A stretch of 64,000 nucleotides of DNA from Gammaproteobacteria bacterium (GTDB lineage Bacteria; Pseudomonadota; Gammaproteobacteria; Pseudomonadales; Azotimanducaceae), in assembly GCA_028824555.1 (NCBI GenBank), contig JAPPDJ010000018.1, forward strand, positions 36,280-100,279, given 5' to 3'. The position numbers and the translations under genes are program-made. The notes below the pieces were generated by a model that searched no databases, had not been told where the DNA came from, and was given only the letters and a program-made list of their open reading frames with translations. Positions 35,136 through 43,382 of this stretch are shown here, one piece after another. Every line of letters begins with the position of its first letter. Position 1 is the first letter of the stretch.

Positions 35136-35764
35136 CAACTCCAGGCGTTCCAGTGCGTGATGTCAGCCACCGGCGGGCGGGTGGCGCGGCGGAAGTCGGT
35201 GCCGAGAGTCCACGCCACCGGCAACAGAGCCGTCTGCACCACATCGTCTGGGATGCCAAGCAGTTCCGCCGCATCCTTCTCGTAGCCGAGGTGCAATGTG
35301 GTGAGGCAGGAACCGAGACCGCGCGCACGCAGCGCGAGTTGGAAACTCCACACCGCCGGGTAGATGGAAGCGAAATAGCCGCCGAGCTGGGTGACGCTGG
35401 CGCCGTCGCCTGGGCGCCCTTGCAGGCAGGGGATCACATGCACCGGCACCTCATGCAGGTGCTCCATCAGGTACAGCGCCGAGTCGAACACGCGCCCGGT
35501 CTGGCCGGCGGCAGTCTTGCTTGCCGTGGTGAGGTACGGCTCCGCCTGGCGGCGGTAGAGATCGGCAAGGCCCTTGCGCTTGTCGGCATCGTCCACCACC
35601 ACCCAGCGCCAGGTCTGGCTGTTGGAGCCCGTCGGAGCCTGCACGGCGAGTTCGAGGCACTCATTGACGACCTCTCGTGGCACGGGCCGGCTGAGGTCGA
35701 GGCGCTTGCGGACGGCGCGGGTGGTGGCGAGCAGTTCGTCGCAGACGGCGAGGTCGAGCGTCAT
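35135..35764 (-). CDS. Nitroreductase-family FMN oxidoreductase
   Basis: A 209-residue nitroreductase fold protein. TRAVRKRLDLSRPVPREVV, APTGSNSQTWRWVVVDD and the C-terminal ALPVAW-like LLPVAWTLGTDFR are the FMN-binding blocks. The family reduces nitro groups, quinones or other acceptors with NAD(P)H. GGAG lies 8 nt before ATG 35764. It precedes mlaA with a TGATG overlap. It is unlikely to be the missing FbiB nitroreductase domain, but that cannot be excluded. Confidence 0.88.
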   Translation of the reverse strand: MTLDLAVCDELLATTRAVRKRLDLSRPVPREVVNECLELAVQAPTGSNSQTWRWVVVDDADKRKGLADLYRRQAEPYLTTASKTAAGQTGRVFDSALYLMEHLHEVPVHVIPCLQGRPGDGASVTQLGGYFASIYPAVWSFQLALRARGLGSCLTTLHLGYEKDAAELLGIPDDVVQTALLPVAWTLGTDFRRATRPPVADITHWNAWS

Positions 35765-35834
35765 CTTGGAGTCTCCTTTGCTATGGTTGGGTTCGCCCAC
35801 AAGGGGGAAGCTCGACAGGCGCGAGCAGGTGCGA

Positions 35835-36560
35835 ATGTTCCAGGCGCGCAACAGTATGCATGGATGGCGCAGCGTCGTGGCGGTGGCGGTGGCGGTCTCA
35901 GGTGCGATGACGCTGGCCGCGCAAGACGAAGACGCCGCCAGCGGATCGTCTGCACAGCCGCCAGTCGGCGAGACGGCGACGGTGCGCGCCAATCCCGACG
36001 ACGTGGAACGCGTCGAGGTCACGGCGCCGCAGGCCGAGTCGCTCTCCATCCTCGAGATGGAGGCCATCTACGACTCCCAGGAGCTCGGCAACAAGCACTT
36101 CCGGCGGCGCAACTACGAGGAGGCGTTCCCGCATCTGCTCGCTACCGCCAAGCGAGGCTTCAAGACCTCGCAGGCGCGGGTCGGCTACATGTACCTGCAC
36201 GCCTTGGGTGGCGTCGATTACGACCCCATCCAAGGCATCGGTTGGCTCGCGGTGGCGGCCGACCCGGAAACCGTGCCGTGGATCCGCCGTTACTTCAACA
36301 AGATCTGGAAAATCGTGCCGGAACGCTTCGTCCAAGACCTCGCCATAGTCACCGAGGCGTACAAGAAACGCTACGGCCGCGGCGCCACCGGCGTCAGCTG
36401 CAACCGCAACCGCCGCGCGGGAACACACCAAGTGCAGTTGACCTGCCTCTTCAACGACGAGGCATTCCTTGAGAACGGCCTGGACCGAGAAGCCATGCGC
36501 GACCTCTGGCACGTCACCCCGGGACCGAACTCGCACCCAGGCGTCGTCGGCCTCCAGTAA
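35835..36560 (+). CDS. Exported Sel1/TPR-like protein
   Basis: A 241-residue protein of unknown function. A signal peptide is present (MHGWRSVVAVAVAVSGAMTLAAQ), preceded by seven residues if ATG 35835 is used; ATG 35856 would start at the signal peptide. LGNKHFRRRNYEEAFPHLLATAKRG and the following ARVGYMYLHALGGVDYD resemble Sel1 repeats, which bind proteins through helical hairpins. Two cysteines near the C-terminus may pair. It is divergent from the nitroreductase-mlaA operon and 12 nt before the exported methyltransferase-like gene. Confidence 0.7.
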   Translation: MFQARNSMHGWRSVVAVAVAVSGAMTLAAQDEDAASGSSAQPPVGETATVRANPDDVERVEVTAPQAESLSILEMEAIYDSQELGNKHFRRRNYEEAFPHLLATAKRGFKTSQARVGYMYLHALGGVDYDPIQGIGWLAVAADPETVPWIRRYFNKIWKIVPERFVQDLAIVTEAYKKRYGRGATGVSCNRNRRAGTHQVQLTCLFNDEAFLENGLDREAMRDLWHVTPGPNSHPGVVGLQ

Positions 36561-36571
36561 GGGAAAAGACG

Positions 36572-37357
36572 ATGGCGCATTACAGGATGAACCGGCCCTT
36601 CGGTCGCGGTCTCCTAGCGCTCGCAATGCTCGGCGGCGCGGCCTTGTGGGCGGGCGCCACAGAGGAACACGACGCTATGACGGCCCGCATCGAGGCGCAG
36701 ATGCAGGTGCCGGATCGGCATCGGTTCGATGCTCCGCGCGACAGCGCGCGCAAACCTGCCGAGACCTTTCGCTTTCTTGGCGTCCGCGAAGGCATGACGG
36801 CGCTGGACGTCGGTGCCTATGCCGGCTACACGACGGAGATGCTCGCCGCGGCGGTGGGGCCGACGGGCAAGGTCTATTCCCACAACCGCGAACGCGTTCT
36901 GACCCACTTCGCAGACGGCTACTACCAGCGCACCATGGACGAGCGTCTGGCGAACGGTCGCCTGCCGAACGTCGTATTGCACCTGCGCGAATACGACGCC
37001 TTGGGTCTCGAGGGCACGGTGGACGTCGCCTTTCTCGGCAACCTGCTGCACGATTTCTACCACCGCGACGGACGCGAGCTTGCCTTGGCCTTCTTGGCGA
37101 GCATCCACGCGGCACTGAAGCCCGGCGGCGTGCTCGGCGTCGCCGATCACGTGGGCGTGCCCGGAGCAAACAACAAGCGGCTGCATCGCATCGACCCGCG
37201 CATCGCGCGTGCGCTCATTGAGGAAGCGGGCTTCGTCATTGAAGCCGAGAGCGATCTGTATGCGAACCCCCAAGACGACCACACCCTGCTGGTCTACAAC
37301 GACGCCATTTACCTCCGTACCGACCGATTCCTGTTCCGCGCGAGGAAGCCTTTCTGA
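36572..37357 (+). CDS. Exported class I SAM methyltransferase-like protein
   Basis: A 261-residue protein. The C-terminal 200 residues form a Rossmann-type methyltransferase: GVREGMTALDVGAYAGYTTEMLA is motif I, followed by GKVYSHNRERVL, FLGNLLHDFYH and ALKPGGVLGVADH. The N-terminus, RGLLALAMLGGAALWAGA, looks like a signal peptide, which would place a SAM-fold protein in the periplasm, where SAM is not expected. Similar exported proteins occur in other proteobacteria, with unknown function. It probably shares a transcript with the Sel1-like gene. Confidence 0.82.
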   Translation: MAHYRMNRPFGRGLLALAMLGGAALWAGATEEHDAMTARIEAQMQVPDRHRFDAPRDSARKPAETFRFLGVREGMTALDVGAYAGYTTEMLAAAVGPTGKVYSHNRERVLTHFADGYYQRTMDERLANGRLPNVVLHLREYDALGLEGTVDVAFLGNLLHDFYHRDGRELALAFLASIHAALKPGGVLGVADHVGVPGANNKRLHRIDPRIARALIEEAGFVIEAESDLYANPQDDHTLLVYNDAIYLRTDRFLFRARKPF

Positions 37358-37359
37358 CC

Positions 37360-37375
37360 CTAGGGGCGACCCTAG
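37360..37375 (+). terminator. Small hairpin after the methyltransferase-like gene
   Basis: CTAGGG/CCCTAG with a 4-nt loop, directly after the stop codon. There is no U-tract; weak or D-type repeat. The remaining gap to 37649 shows no gene. Confidence 0.25.
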
Positions 37376-37649
37376 CTCGGTCTCCCCGTTCCCTGCCGCG
37401 CATGTCAAGCAGGGCATCTCGGCCGTCTGACGATGGGGCCGTTGCTCAGGGCCACCGGACGGACGACCCGGCCGAAATCGTGATCGACGCAGCCTTGCCG
37501 CGCACCCGTCCCGCGCAAGGGGGATGCAGGCGGCAGGCGGGTTAGGCGAGCTCGCCGGGGTGCCGCACCTCGTCAAGGAGGATCAGAACCCGCCGATCAA
37601 GGCTACCTCAACCCTGGGTCTGGCCAAGCCGTCCGTCGCGGGCGTTGCC

Positions 37650-37678
37650 TTGACAAGAACAAGAATCGCCAATACGTT
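37650..37678 (+). promoter_or_regulatory. Putative sigma70 promoter for the SBP-TorS-like-TBDR cassette
   Basis: TTGACA (6/6 match) at 37650-37655, 17-nt spacer, TACGTT at 37673-37678 (weak -10). A CCCCGC/GCGGGG inverted repeat follows in the leader before ATG 37744. Confidence 0.4.
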
Positions 37679-37743
37679 GCCCCGCTCACCACGGCTGGCG
37701 GGGCTCGGTGTTCCTGCACGCCTCGCGGCTTCGAGAGGAACCC

Positions 37744-39015
37744 ATGACCAATTCCAAGGCAGGCCTGCCTTCCTCCGGGATGGCAGCGTTCGCAGTGTTC
37801 GCCGTAGGCGTGCTGCTTGTTCTGGTGGCGGCTTGTTCGAGCGAGGCGCCGGGCAACGATCCGACGGCCACTGCGCCGGAAACGCCCCCGTCAACTTCAG
37901 CGCCCGCGACTTCCGGTCAGGCGAATCCGGGCATCTTCGACGATCGCGTCGTGTTTGGGCAGTCCGCCGCCTTCACCGGCCCTGCGCAAGCCTTGGGACA
38001 CGCCATGCGCCTGGGCATCGAAGCGGCATTCCACGAGCGGAACCAGGCTGGCGGCGTGCATGGCCGCATGCTGGAACTGGTAACGATGGATGACCGGTAC
38101 GAACCGGGTTTCGCCTACGCGAATACCCGCGACCTGATCCGGAAGGAGCAGGTGTTCGGCCTGATCGGTGAGGTGGGAACACCGACATCGCGTTCCGCTG
38201 CTCGCCTAGTCGATTCCGAAGCGGTGCCGTTCCTGGCGCCGTTCACCGGTGCCGGCTTTCTCCGGAATCCCGAACTGGCGTCGGTCGTGAATCTGCGGGC
38301 GTCGTATGCGCAGGAGACCGAGCACATGGTCGAACGCCTTAGGGATGATCTCGGAGTTACGAGAGTGGCCGTCATGTACCAGAACGACTCCTACGGTCAA
38401 TCCGGCTTGAACGGCGTGCTTGAAGCTCTGGGGCGGCGCGGACTCGAGCCCGTCGCGACATGGTATTACGAGCGCAACTCGAGCGCAGTCAAGGCTGCGG
38501 TGTTCCATATCGCGGCCGCGAATCCCGAAGCTGTCGTCATGATTGGCGCCTACCAGCCGGTGGCCAAGGCGATTTCGCTTCTTCGGGAAGACATCGACCC
38601 CGTATTCCTGGCGGTCTCGTTCGTCGGGAGCAACGCGTTGGCACTCGAGCTCGGGGATGAAGCGGTCGGTGTCTACATCACGCAGGTGGTGCCCCCACCC
38701 GATGACACGGGTACGCCAGCCGTAGCGGAGTACCTCGCCGCACTCGGTTCGTTCGACGCGAGCGCCGAGCCCGGATTCGTTTCCCTTGAAGGATACTTAG
38801 CCGGGCGACTGGCCATAGCCGGACTTGAAGCATGTGAAGAGCCGACCCGCGAGTGCTTCCTTGCCGCGCTGCGATCGTCGGAATCCATCGATCTCTCCGG
38901 TATCCGTCTGCAGTACGGTCCGGGCGACAATCAGGGTTCCGACGAAGTGATCATGACGGTCATCGACGAAACGGGCAGGGTTGTGCCGGTGGCCACTCTC
39001 GAAGAGACGTCGTGA
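37744..39015 (+). CDS. LivK-type periplasmic-binding lipoprotein (ABC/receptor-family ligand-binding protein)
   Basis: A 423-residue type I periplasmic-binding protein of the branched-chain amino acid/amide family. The lipobox VAAC gives Cys31. VVFGQSAAFTGPAQALG and GVHGRMLELVTMDDRYEP are typical, as are AVMYQNDSYGQSGLNGV and EGYLAGRLAIAGLE. No permease or ATPase gene lies next to it, so it may serve as a sensor rather than in transport. GAGG lies 5 nt before ATG 37744. Its stop overlaps the start of the TorS-like gene (TGATG), which suggests that the two proteins form a ligand-sensing pair. Confidence 0.85.
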   Translation: MTNSKAGLPSSGMAAFAVFAVGVLLVLVAACSSEAPGNDPTATAPETPPSTSAPATSGQANPGIFDDRVVFGQSAAFTGPAQALGHAMRLGIEAAFHERNQAGGVHGRMLELVTMDDRYEPGFAYANTRDLIRKEQVFGLIGEVGTPTSRSAARLVDSEAVPFLAPFTGAGFLRNPELASVVNLRASYAQETEHMVERLRDDLGVTRVAVMYQNDSYGQSGLNGVLEALGRRGLEPVATWYYERNSSAVKAAVFHIAAANPEAVVMIGAYQPVAKAISLLREDIDPVFLAVSFVGSNALALELGDEAVGVYITQVVPPPDDTGTPAVAEYLAALGSFDASAEPGFVSLEGYLAGRLAIAGLEACEEPTRECFLAALRSSESIDLSGIRLQYGPGDNQGSDEVIMTVIDETGRVVPVATLEETS

Positions 39016-40823
39016 TGGACCGGCTGCGGGTATCCGCAGGATGGGCGGTCGCAAAGCTTGTCGTGGTCGGGATCGTCGCCACAAGCACCAGTGGCGCCTG
39101 GGCGGCCGCCGAGAGTTCGCATCCCCTTCACGACGCAGATCCTGACATCCGCGCGACTGTCGCCGCGCTGAACTTGGCTCGACACGCAGAATCCTTGGCC
39201 GGCACGGCCTCGACGAGGACTCGTGCCGACATGTCCTCCGAGGCAATGGCGGCGTCGAGTGCGTCCTTCGCCGCCGACGCAGCGGAGGCTCGCCGACAGC
39301 TTGGGCTGTTGGCTGGCGCCGGTCGCGAAGATGCAGCGGCCAGAGTGCGCGAACTGCTGGACGAGCTGACGGTCAACGCACGGCAACTCGAAGACGGCCG
39401 GCCGCGGTTCGCGCAGATCCTGCGGGACTCGCAGACCAGCCGCCAAGAGCTCATAGCCGCCACCAGCTGGCAACTCCTGCCGACGGCCCTTGCAAGCGAG
39501 GACGACCTCTTCTATCGCGTGGTTTCCGGTCGCGGCGCCAGGGAGGCCGTTTCGATCGAAGACCTGTTGCTGTATGCACGCCTGGCGCTCCTGACGCAGC
39601 AGGTGGACCAGGGATACATAGCGCTGGAAGTGGCGACGAGGCAGACCGACAGCGAGTTCATAGGCACTGTGGAAGAGGCCGCGAACCTGGTGCTGTATCA
39701 GCTCCGAGAGAACATCGAGAGCCTCGCCGAGGCCGGCCACGCGGATCTGGACCCCACGCTGACTCCGCTTGCCCGGGATCTGGTGGACGCCGCGTACGGA
39801 GAAGCGAACCTGATCGACCTGATGAAGACTCGCCTGCGACTGGACGAACGCGAAGAGCGGCTCGCCGGCGCCGTCAACGCTGTCTGGGCTTCTCTGCGAA
39901 CCGAGGTCGACGCGGTTCTTGACCAGGCCATCGAGGACTTTGAAAGCGCGACGGGCAATCGCGAGACCGCAAGGGCGCTGCGGGCGGCCCTGGCGGTGAG
40001 CCGACACGGGTCTGCGGCGAGGTCCTATTGGTCCCGCCCAACCACGGCGAGCACAGCGGCCACCGGGATGCCGGAGATCCGCGACAATGTGGCAGCCCAC
40101 GTTTCCAGCATGCGCCAGGCGCTGGTCACGTTACGGGAGGCCGGCTACGGCGCCGCGACAGCCCACCTGTCGCAGGAGATCGACCGCCTCGAGTACGCTG
40201 CCGGGCGCATTCACGATGGCCGCGCGGGCCTAATCGGCGCCCTGCAGTCGGCCGCTCGCGAGCGGGCCGACCTGAGGAGTTTCGTGGACTACCGGCTGGA
40301 GCCCGCCGTGGTGGCGAGCCTGGACAACCAGCTGTATTACATGCTGACCGGCAGGAGCGAGTTCAGGGAGGATGTCCCAGCCGACTCGGACCCGCGGTCC
40401 CACCTGGAACTGATGCGTTACTGGCACCTGTCGTCAGTCTACAACTCGCTGTTTCGGACTTTCTCGGGGCTGATCATCGCCATCATCATGACCGAGGAGA
40501 CCCTGATCGGGGAAGGCGAAGAGCGCTTCGGCACCGCATCTCATCGCCTTGAGAGGAGTGTCGACTTCCTCGAGGAGGCAGGCGGCCCTGAACTGGACCC
40601 CCAGTTGGTTCCGCTGGCCCGCCAATTCATAGGTTTCGGAAACGGCGAATCGAACGTCTTCGACTCGCTGCGCCATAGATTGCCCCTGATTGCGTCCGAA
40701 ATGGCTCTGATCGAGGTCAGCGAGCAGGTTCATTCTCGTTTGCAGACCGATGTGGATGCCCTGCTCGACGACATACTTCAGGCTGCCGTGTCGCCTCCCG
40801 GCGCTTCCGGGGGCGCACCTTGA
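39015..40823 (+). CDS. Exported helical TorS-sensor-like protein lacking an output domain
   Basis: A 602-residue, mostly alpha-helical protein with a signal peptide (WAVAKLVVVGIVATSTSGAWAA). Its body resembles the periplasmic sensor region of TorS-type histidine kinases and their hybrids. Two similar modules are visible, near residues 245-310 (LDPTLTPLARDLVD) and 527-595 (LDPQLVPLARQFIG), each followed by a Asn/Glu-rich segment and VDAxLDxxI. It ends exactly where a kinase would enter the membrane; no transmembrane helix, HAMP or kinase follows. It overlaps the binding-protein gene upstream and the TonB receptor gene downstream, so the three are translated together. Family call is moderate; role inferred. 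Confidence 0.65.
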   Translation: MDRLRVSAGWAVAKLVVVGIVATSTSGAWAAAESSHPLHDADPDIRATVAALNLARHAESLAGTASTRTRADMSSEAMAASSASFAADAAEARRQLGLLAGAGREDAAARVRELLDELTVNARQLEDGRPRFAQILRDSQTSRQELIAATSWQLLPTALASEDDLFYRVVSGRGAREAVSIEDLLLYARLALLTQQVDQGYIALEVATRQTDSEFIGTVEEAANLVLYQLRENIESLAEAGHADLDPTLTPLARDLVDAAYGEANLIDLMKTRLRLDEREERLAGAVNAVWASLRTEVDAVLDQAIEDFESATGNRETARALRAALAVSRHGSAARSYWSRPTTASTAATGMPEIRDNVAAHVSSMRQALVTLREAGYGAATAHLSQEIDRLEYAAGRIHDGRAGLIGALQSAARERADLRSFVDYRLEPAVVASLDNQLYYMLTGRSEFREDVPADSDPRSHLELMRYWHLSSVYNSLFRTFSGLIIAIIMTEETLIGEGEERFGTASHRLERSVDFLEEAGGPELDPQLVPLARQFIGFGNGESNVFDSLRHRLPLIASEMALIEVSEQVHSRLQTDVDALLDDILQAAVSPPGASGGAP

Positions 40824-43024
40824 GCTTCCGGGGCCGCACCCCACGAAACGTCCTGGCCTGCGCCCTGCAGCCGCTTCTGCCGTTCTCCGGCCTCCTCGCT
40901 TCCGCCGCCGAGAGTCCTCGCCTCGAGGAAATCATCGTTGTGGCGCAAAAGGTGGAGCAAAGCCTGGCGGACGTGCCTTCATCGGTCTCAGTGCTTCCTG
41001 GCTCCTCCATCGAGGAATCAGGGGCCAACAACATCTCCGATCTGAACGGCACGGCTCCCAACGTGATCTTTCAGGGCATGGCGTTCATTCCGAACACCGC
41101 GAACATGGCGATTCGCGGGATCGGGTTTTTCGATACCGACCCCTTTGCCGATCAGAAGACACAGCTTCTGATCGACGGCATACCCCACGCCAGGGTGACG
41201 GGTCTCGGCCATGACCAGATCGATGTGGACCGAATCGAGGTCCAGCGGGGTCCTCAGGGAACCCTCTTTGGCCGCAACAGCCTCGCCGGGACCGTCAACA
41301 TCATCACCAGGGAAGCCAGCCCCGATCCGGGCGTGTCCGCGCGCGCCACGGCAGGCGAATACGGTCTTGCCAAGTACATGCTGTCTGCGGAAACCGGCGA
41401 GATCATGGACGATTCCCTCCGAGCTCGCCTGAACGTCTCGACGCGGAGCTACGATGGGCACGTGACCAATGCGTTCAACGGAAACCGGCTGGGAGCACAG
41501 GACACGAGCACGCTGCGACTGAAAGTCGACCACCGCACGCCGAGGACGCAAGTCACGGCGAGCGTTTATCGCGTCGATGACCAAACCGACGGGATTGCCA
41601 CCTCCAACCTGATACAGGACCCCGGTGGCGTGTCGGATGGCGATGTCCACCTGGTAAACATGGACACCGACGGATTCAACGATTCCACCGAGACAGGGCT
41701 CACGTTACTCTCGGACATCGAACTCGGTGCCGGCACGCTCTCGATCGCCGCGAACTCGCACGACAGCGACTTTCTTGTGTATACGGACCTCGACGGTCGG
41801 GCAGGGGGCCACCCGCCGGCCCGCGGCAGGAACCCGAACCTGAACGTCAACGTCGGCTTCGACATCGACCATGGACAGGACAGTTTCGAACTTCGATTCC
41901 ATGATGCCCACGGCGGCCGCTGGGACTACGTGCTGGGGGTGTTCGCATTCCGGGAAAAGGCACGCCGGTTCTTCTACCAAAACATCGGTCCTCCTTTTTC
42001 AGGCACGTTCGATTTCGAGGATTCGGCTCGAATCACTCTCGCCCGGCAGAGCACGACCAGTGCCGCGGCCTTCGCCCAGACCGATTTCCGTGTGAACGAC
42101 CGGTTCTCGCTGATAGCGGGAGGAAGGATCACCCGGGACGAAAAGAAGGCGACCGTCGTCAACTACGGGCTACCGCCACCTGCCCCGCAGCGACCACCGA
42201 TTACGCTGGAACCGTCAACATCCTGGGACCAGCCAACGTGGAGGCTCGGCGCAAAGTACGAGCACCCTGATTCATGGATGGGGTACCTGACGACTTCCAC
42301 GGGTTACAAGGCGGGCGGCTTCACCAGCCGCGCGACCGTACCCGAGAATGTCGGACCGTACGATCCCGAGTACGTGACGAACTACGAAGCTGGCCTGAAG
42401 GCGAATCTGCTGGACAATCGCGTGCGGCTTTCGGCCGCGGCGTTCTTTGCGGACTATGAGGATCTCGTAGGTTTCGTGCGTCGCACGAACGCTACCGGCA
42501 GAGGAAACGAACCCATCAACGCCAACCTCGGGAACGTCGAGATCAAGGGTTTCGAGTTCGAGTCCTCCTGGTTGGTCATGGCCGACTTCAGCATCGACTT
42601 CGCCCTGGGGTTGCTGGATGCCGAATGGGCTTCGTTTTCCGTCGATCTCAACAACGACGGCGTCGTGACGGACAACTCGCATCTGGATGTGCTGATGGCG
42701 CCTACGCTGACGGCCTATGGGGCGGCTCACTACACGGCCGAACTTGCGGGGAACGCTCTGGAGTGCCGGCTTGATGCGCGTTATCAATCCCGCTACAACG
42801 CCTTCGGGGAAAGCAACGACGAGATGTTCTATCGCCCCGGAACCACCTTGATCAACGCATCGATAAGCTGGGCCTGGGGGGAACGCGGGAACAGCATCTC
42901 CCTGTTCGGCCGGAATCTTGCGGACAAGAACAGCCCGAAGGTGATCATCGGCGCTTCGGTGTTTCCGGTGGCCGTTTACGAACCGCCGCGACTGCTGGGC
43001 CTGGAGCTCCAGCTCAACATCTGA
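40820..43024 (+). CDS. TonB-dependent outer-membrane receptor
   Basis: A 734-residue receptor. A weak signal peptide precedes EEIIVVAQK, which serves as TonB box. The plug domain has SGANNISDLNGTAPNV, RGIGFFDTDPF and VEVQRGPQGTLFGRNSLAGTVNI, the latter being typical of catechol-siderophore or carbohydrate-type receptors in marine bacteria; the C-terminal strand ends ELQLNI. The start TTG 40820 overlaps the upstream stop (TTGA). It imports an unidentified substrate and is coupled to a periplasmic-binding and a TorS-like protein. Confidence 0.9.
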   Translation: MSFRGRTPRNVLACALQPLLPFSGLLASAAESPRLEEIIVVAQKVEQSLADVPSSVSVLPGSSIEESGANNISDLNGTAPNVIFQGMAFIPNTANMAIRGIGFFDTDPFADQKTQLLIDGIPHARVTGLGHDQIDVDRIEVQRGPQGTLFGRNSLAGTVNIITREASPDPGVSARATAGEYGLAKYMLSAETGEIMDDSLRARLNVSTRSYDGHVTNAFNGNRLGAQDTSTLRLKVDHRTPRTQVTASVYRVDDQTDGIATSNLIQDPGGVSDGDVHLVNMDTDGFNDSTETGLTLLSDIELGAGTLSIAANSHDSDFLVYTDLDGRAGGHPPARGRNPNLNVNVGFDIDHGQDSFELRFHDAHGGRWDYVLGVFAFREKARRFFYQNIGPPFSGTFDFEDSARITLARQSTTSAAAFAQTDFRVNDRFSLIAGGRITRDEKKATVVNYGLPPPAPQRPPITLEPSTSWDQPTWRLGAKYEHPDSWMGYLTTSTGYKAGGFTSRATVPENVGPYDPEYVTNYEAGLKANLLDNRVRLSAAAFFADYEDLVGFVRRTNATGRGNEPINANLGNVEIKGFEFESSWLVMADFSIDFALGLLDAEWASFSVDLNNDGVVTDNSHLDVLMAPTLTAYGAAHYTAELAGNALECRLDARYQSRYNAFGESNDEMFYRPGTTLINASISWAWGERGNSISLFGRNLADKNSPKVIIGASVFPVAVYEPPRLLGLELQLNI

Positions 43025-43031
43025 GCATTAA

Positions 43032-43346
43032 TCAGGCCACCAGACCGGCGGATGCAGGTCGTGGCCGGTCGAGACCGAGCCGGAGACCGCGGCCCCGGTC
43101 GATGCCTTCGAGCGTGTCCGGCACCGGCGCGGACGGGGAGATCAGGTCGTCGGGATCGTGTCCCGCGATCGCCTGGAGCATGGTCGCGGCATTGGGCGGG
43201 GCCGGGATCGTCTCCCGGCGTGCGCCGAGAGGGGCGGCGTTGCGCGTCGGGCCGAAACCGGGCTCGCGGCCAACCCCGGCGACGACGCGCCGCAGTCGCC
43301 ACACCTGGACGGCAGCGCGAATGGCGTCGAGGGCTTCACGCAGCAA
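43032..43346 (-). CDS. Hypothetical protein, 104 residues, downstream of polB
   Basis: An open frame with the strong G/C third-position bias of genes here, in the same frame as polB and separated from its stop by about 36 nt. No start better than TTG 43346 is seen and no family is recognised; the first 40 residues are probably helical, the rest is Pro/Gly-rich. It may be a small gene or the remnant of a longer one. Confidence 0.35.
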   Translation of the reverse strand: MLREALDAIRAAVQVWRLRRVVAGVGREPGFGPTRNAAPLGARRETIPAPPNAATMLQAIAGHDPDDLISPSAPVPDTLEGIDRGRGLRLGLDRPRPASAGLVA

Positions 43347-43382
43347 GTCTGCGGCGCCGAGGCATTTGTGCAGGCGGCTCCC

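Noticed and set aside
35135..35764. Nitroreductase as the separate FbiB C-terminal domain
   Set aside because: It is co-transcribed with mlaA, not with the cof genes, and looks like a general FMN nitroreductase; not excluded but unsupported.
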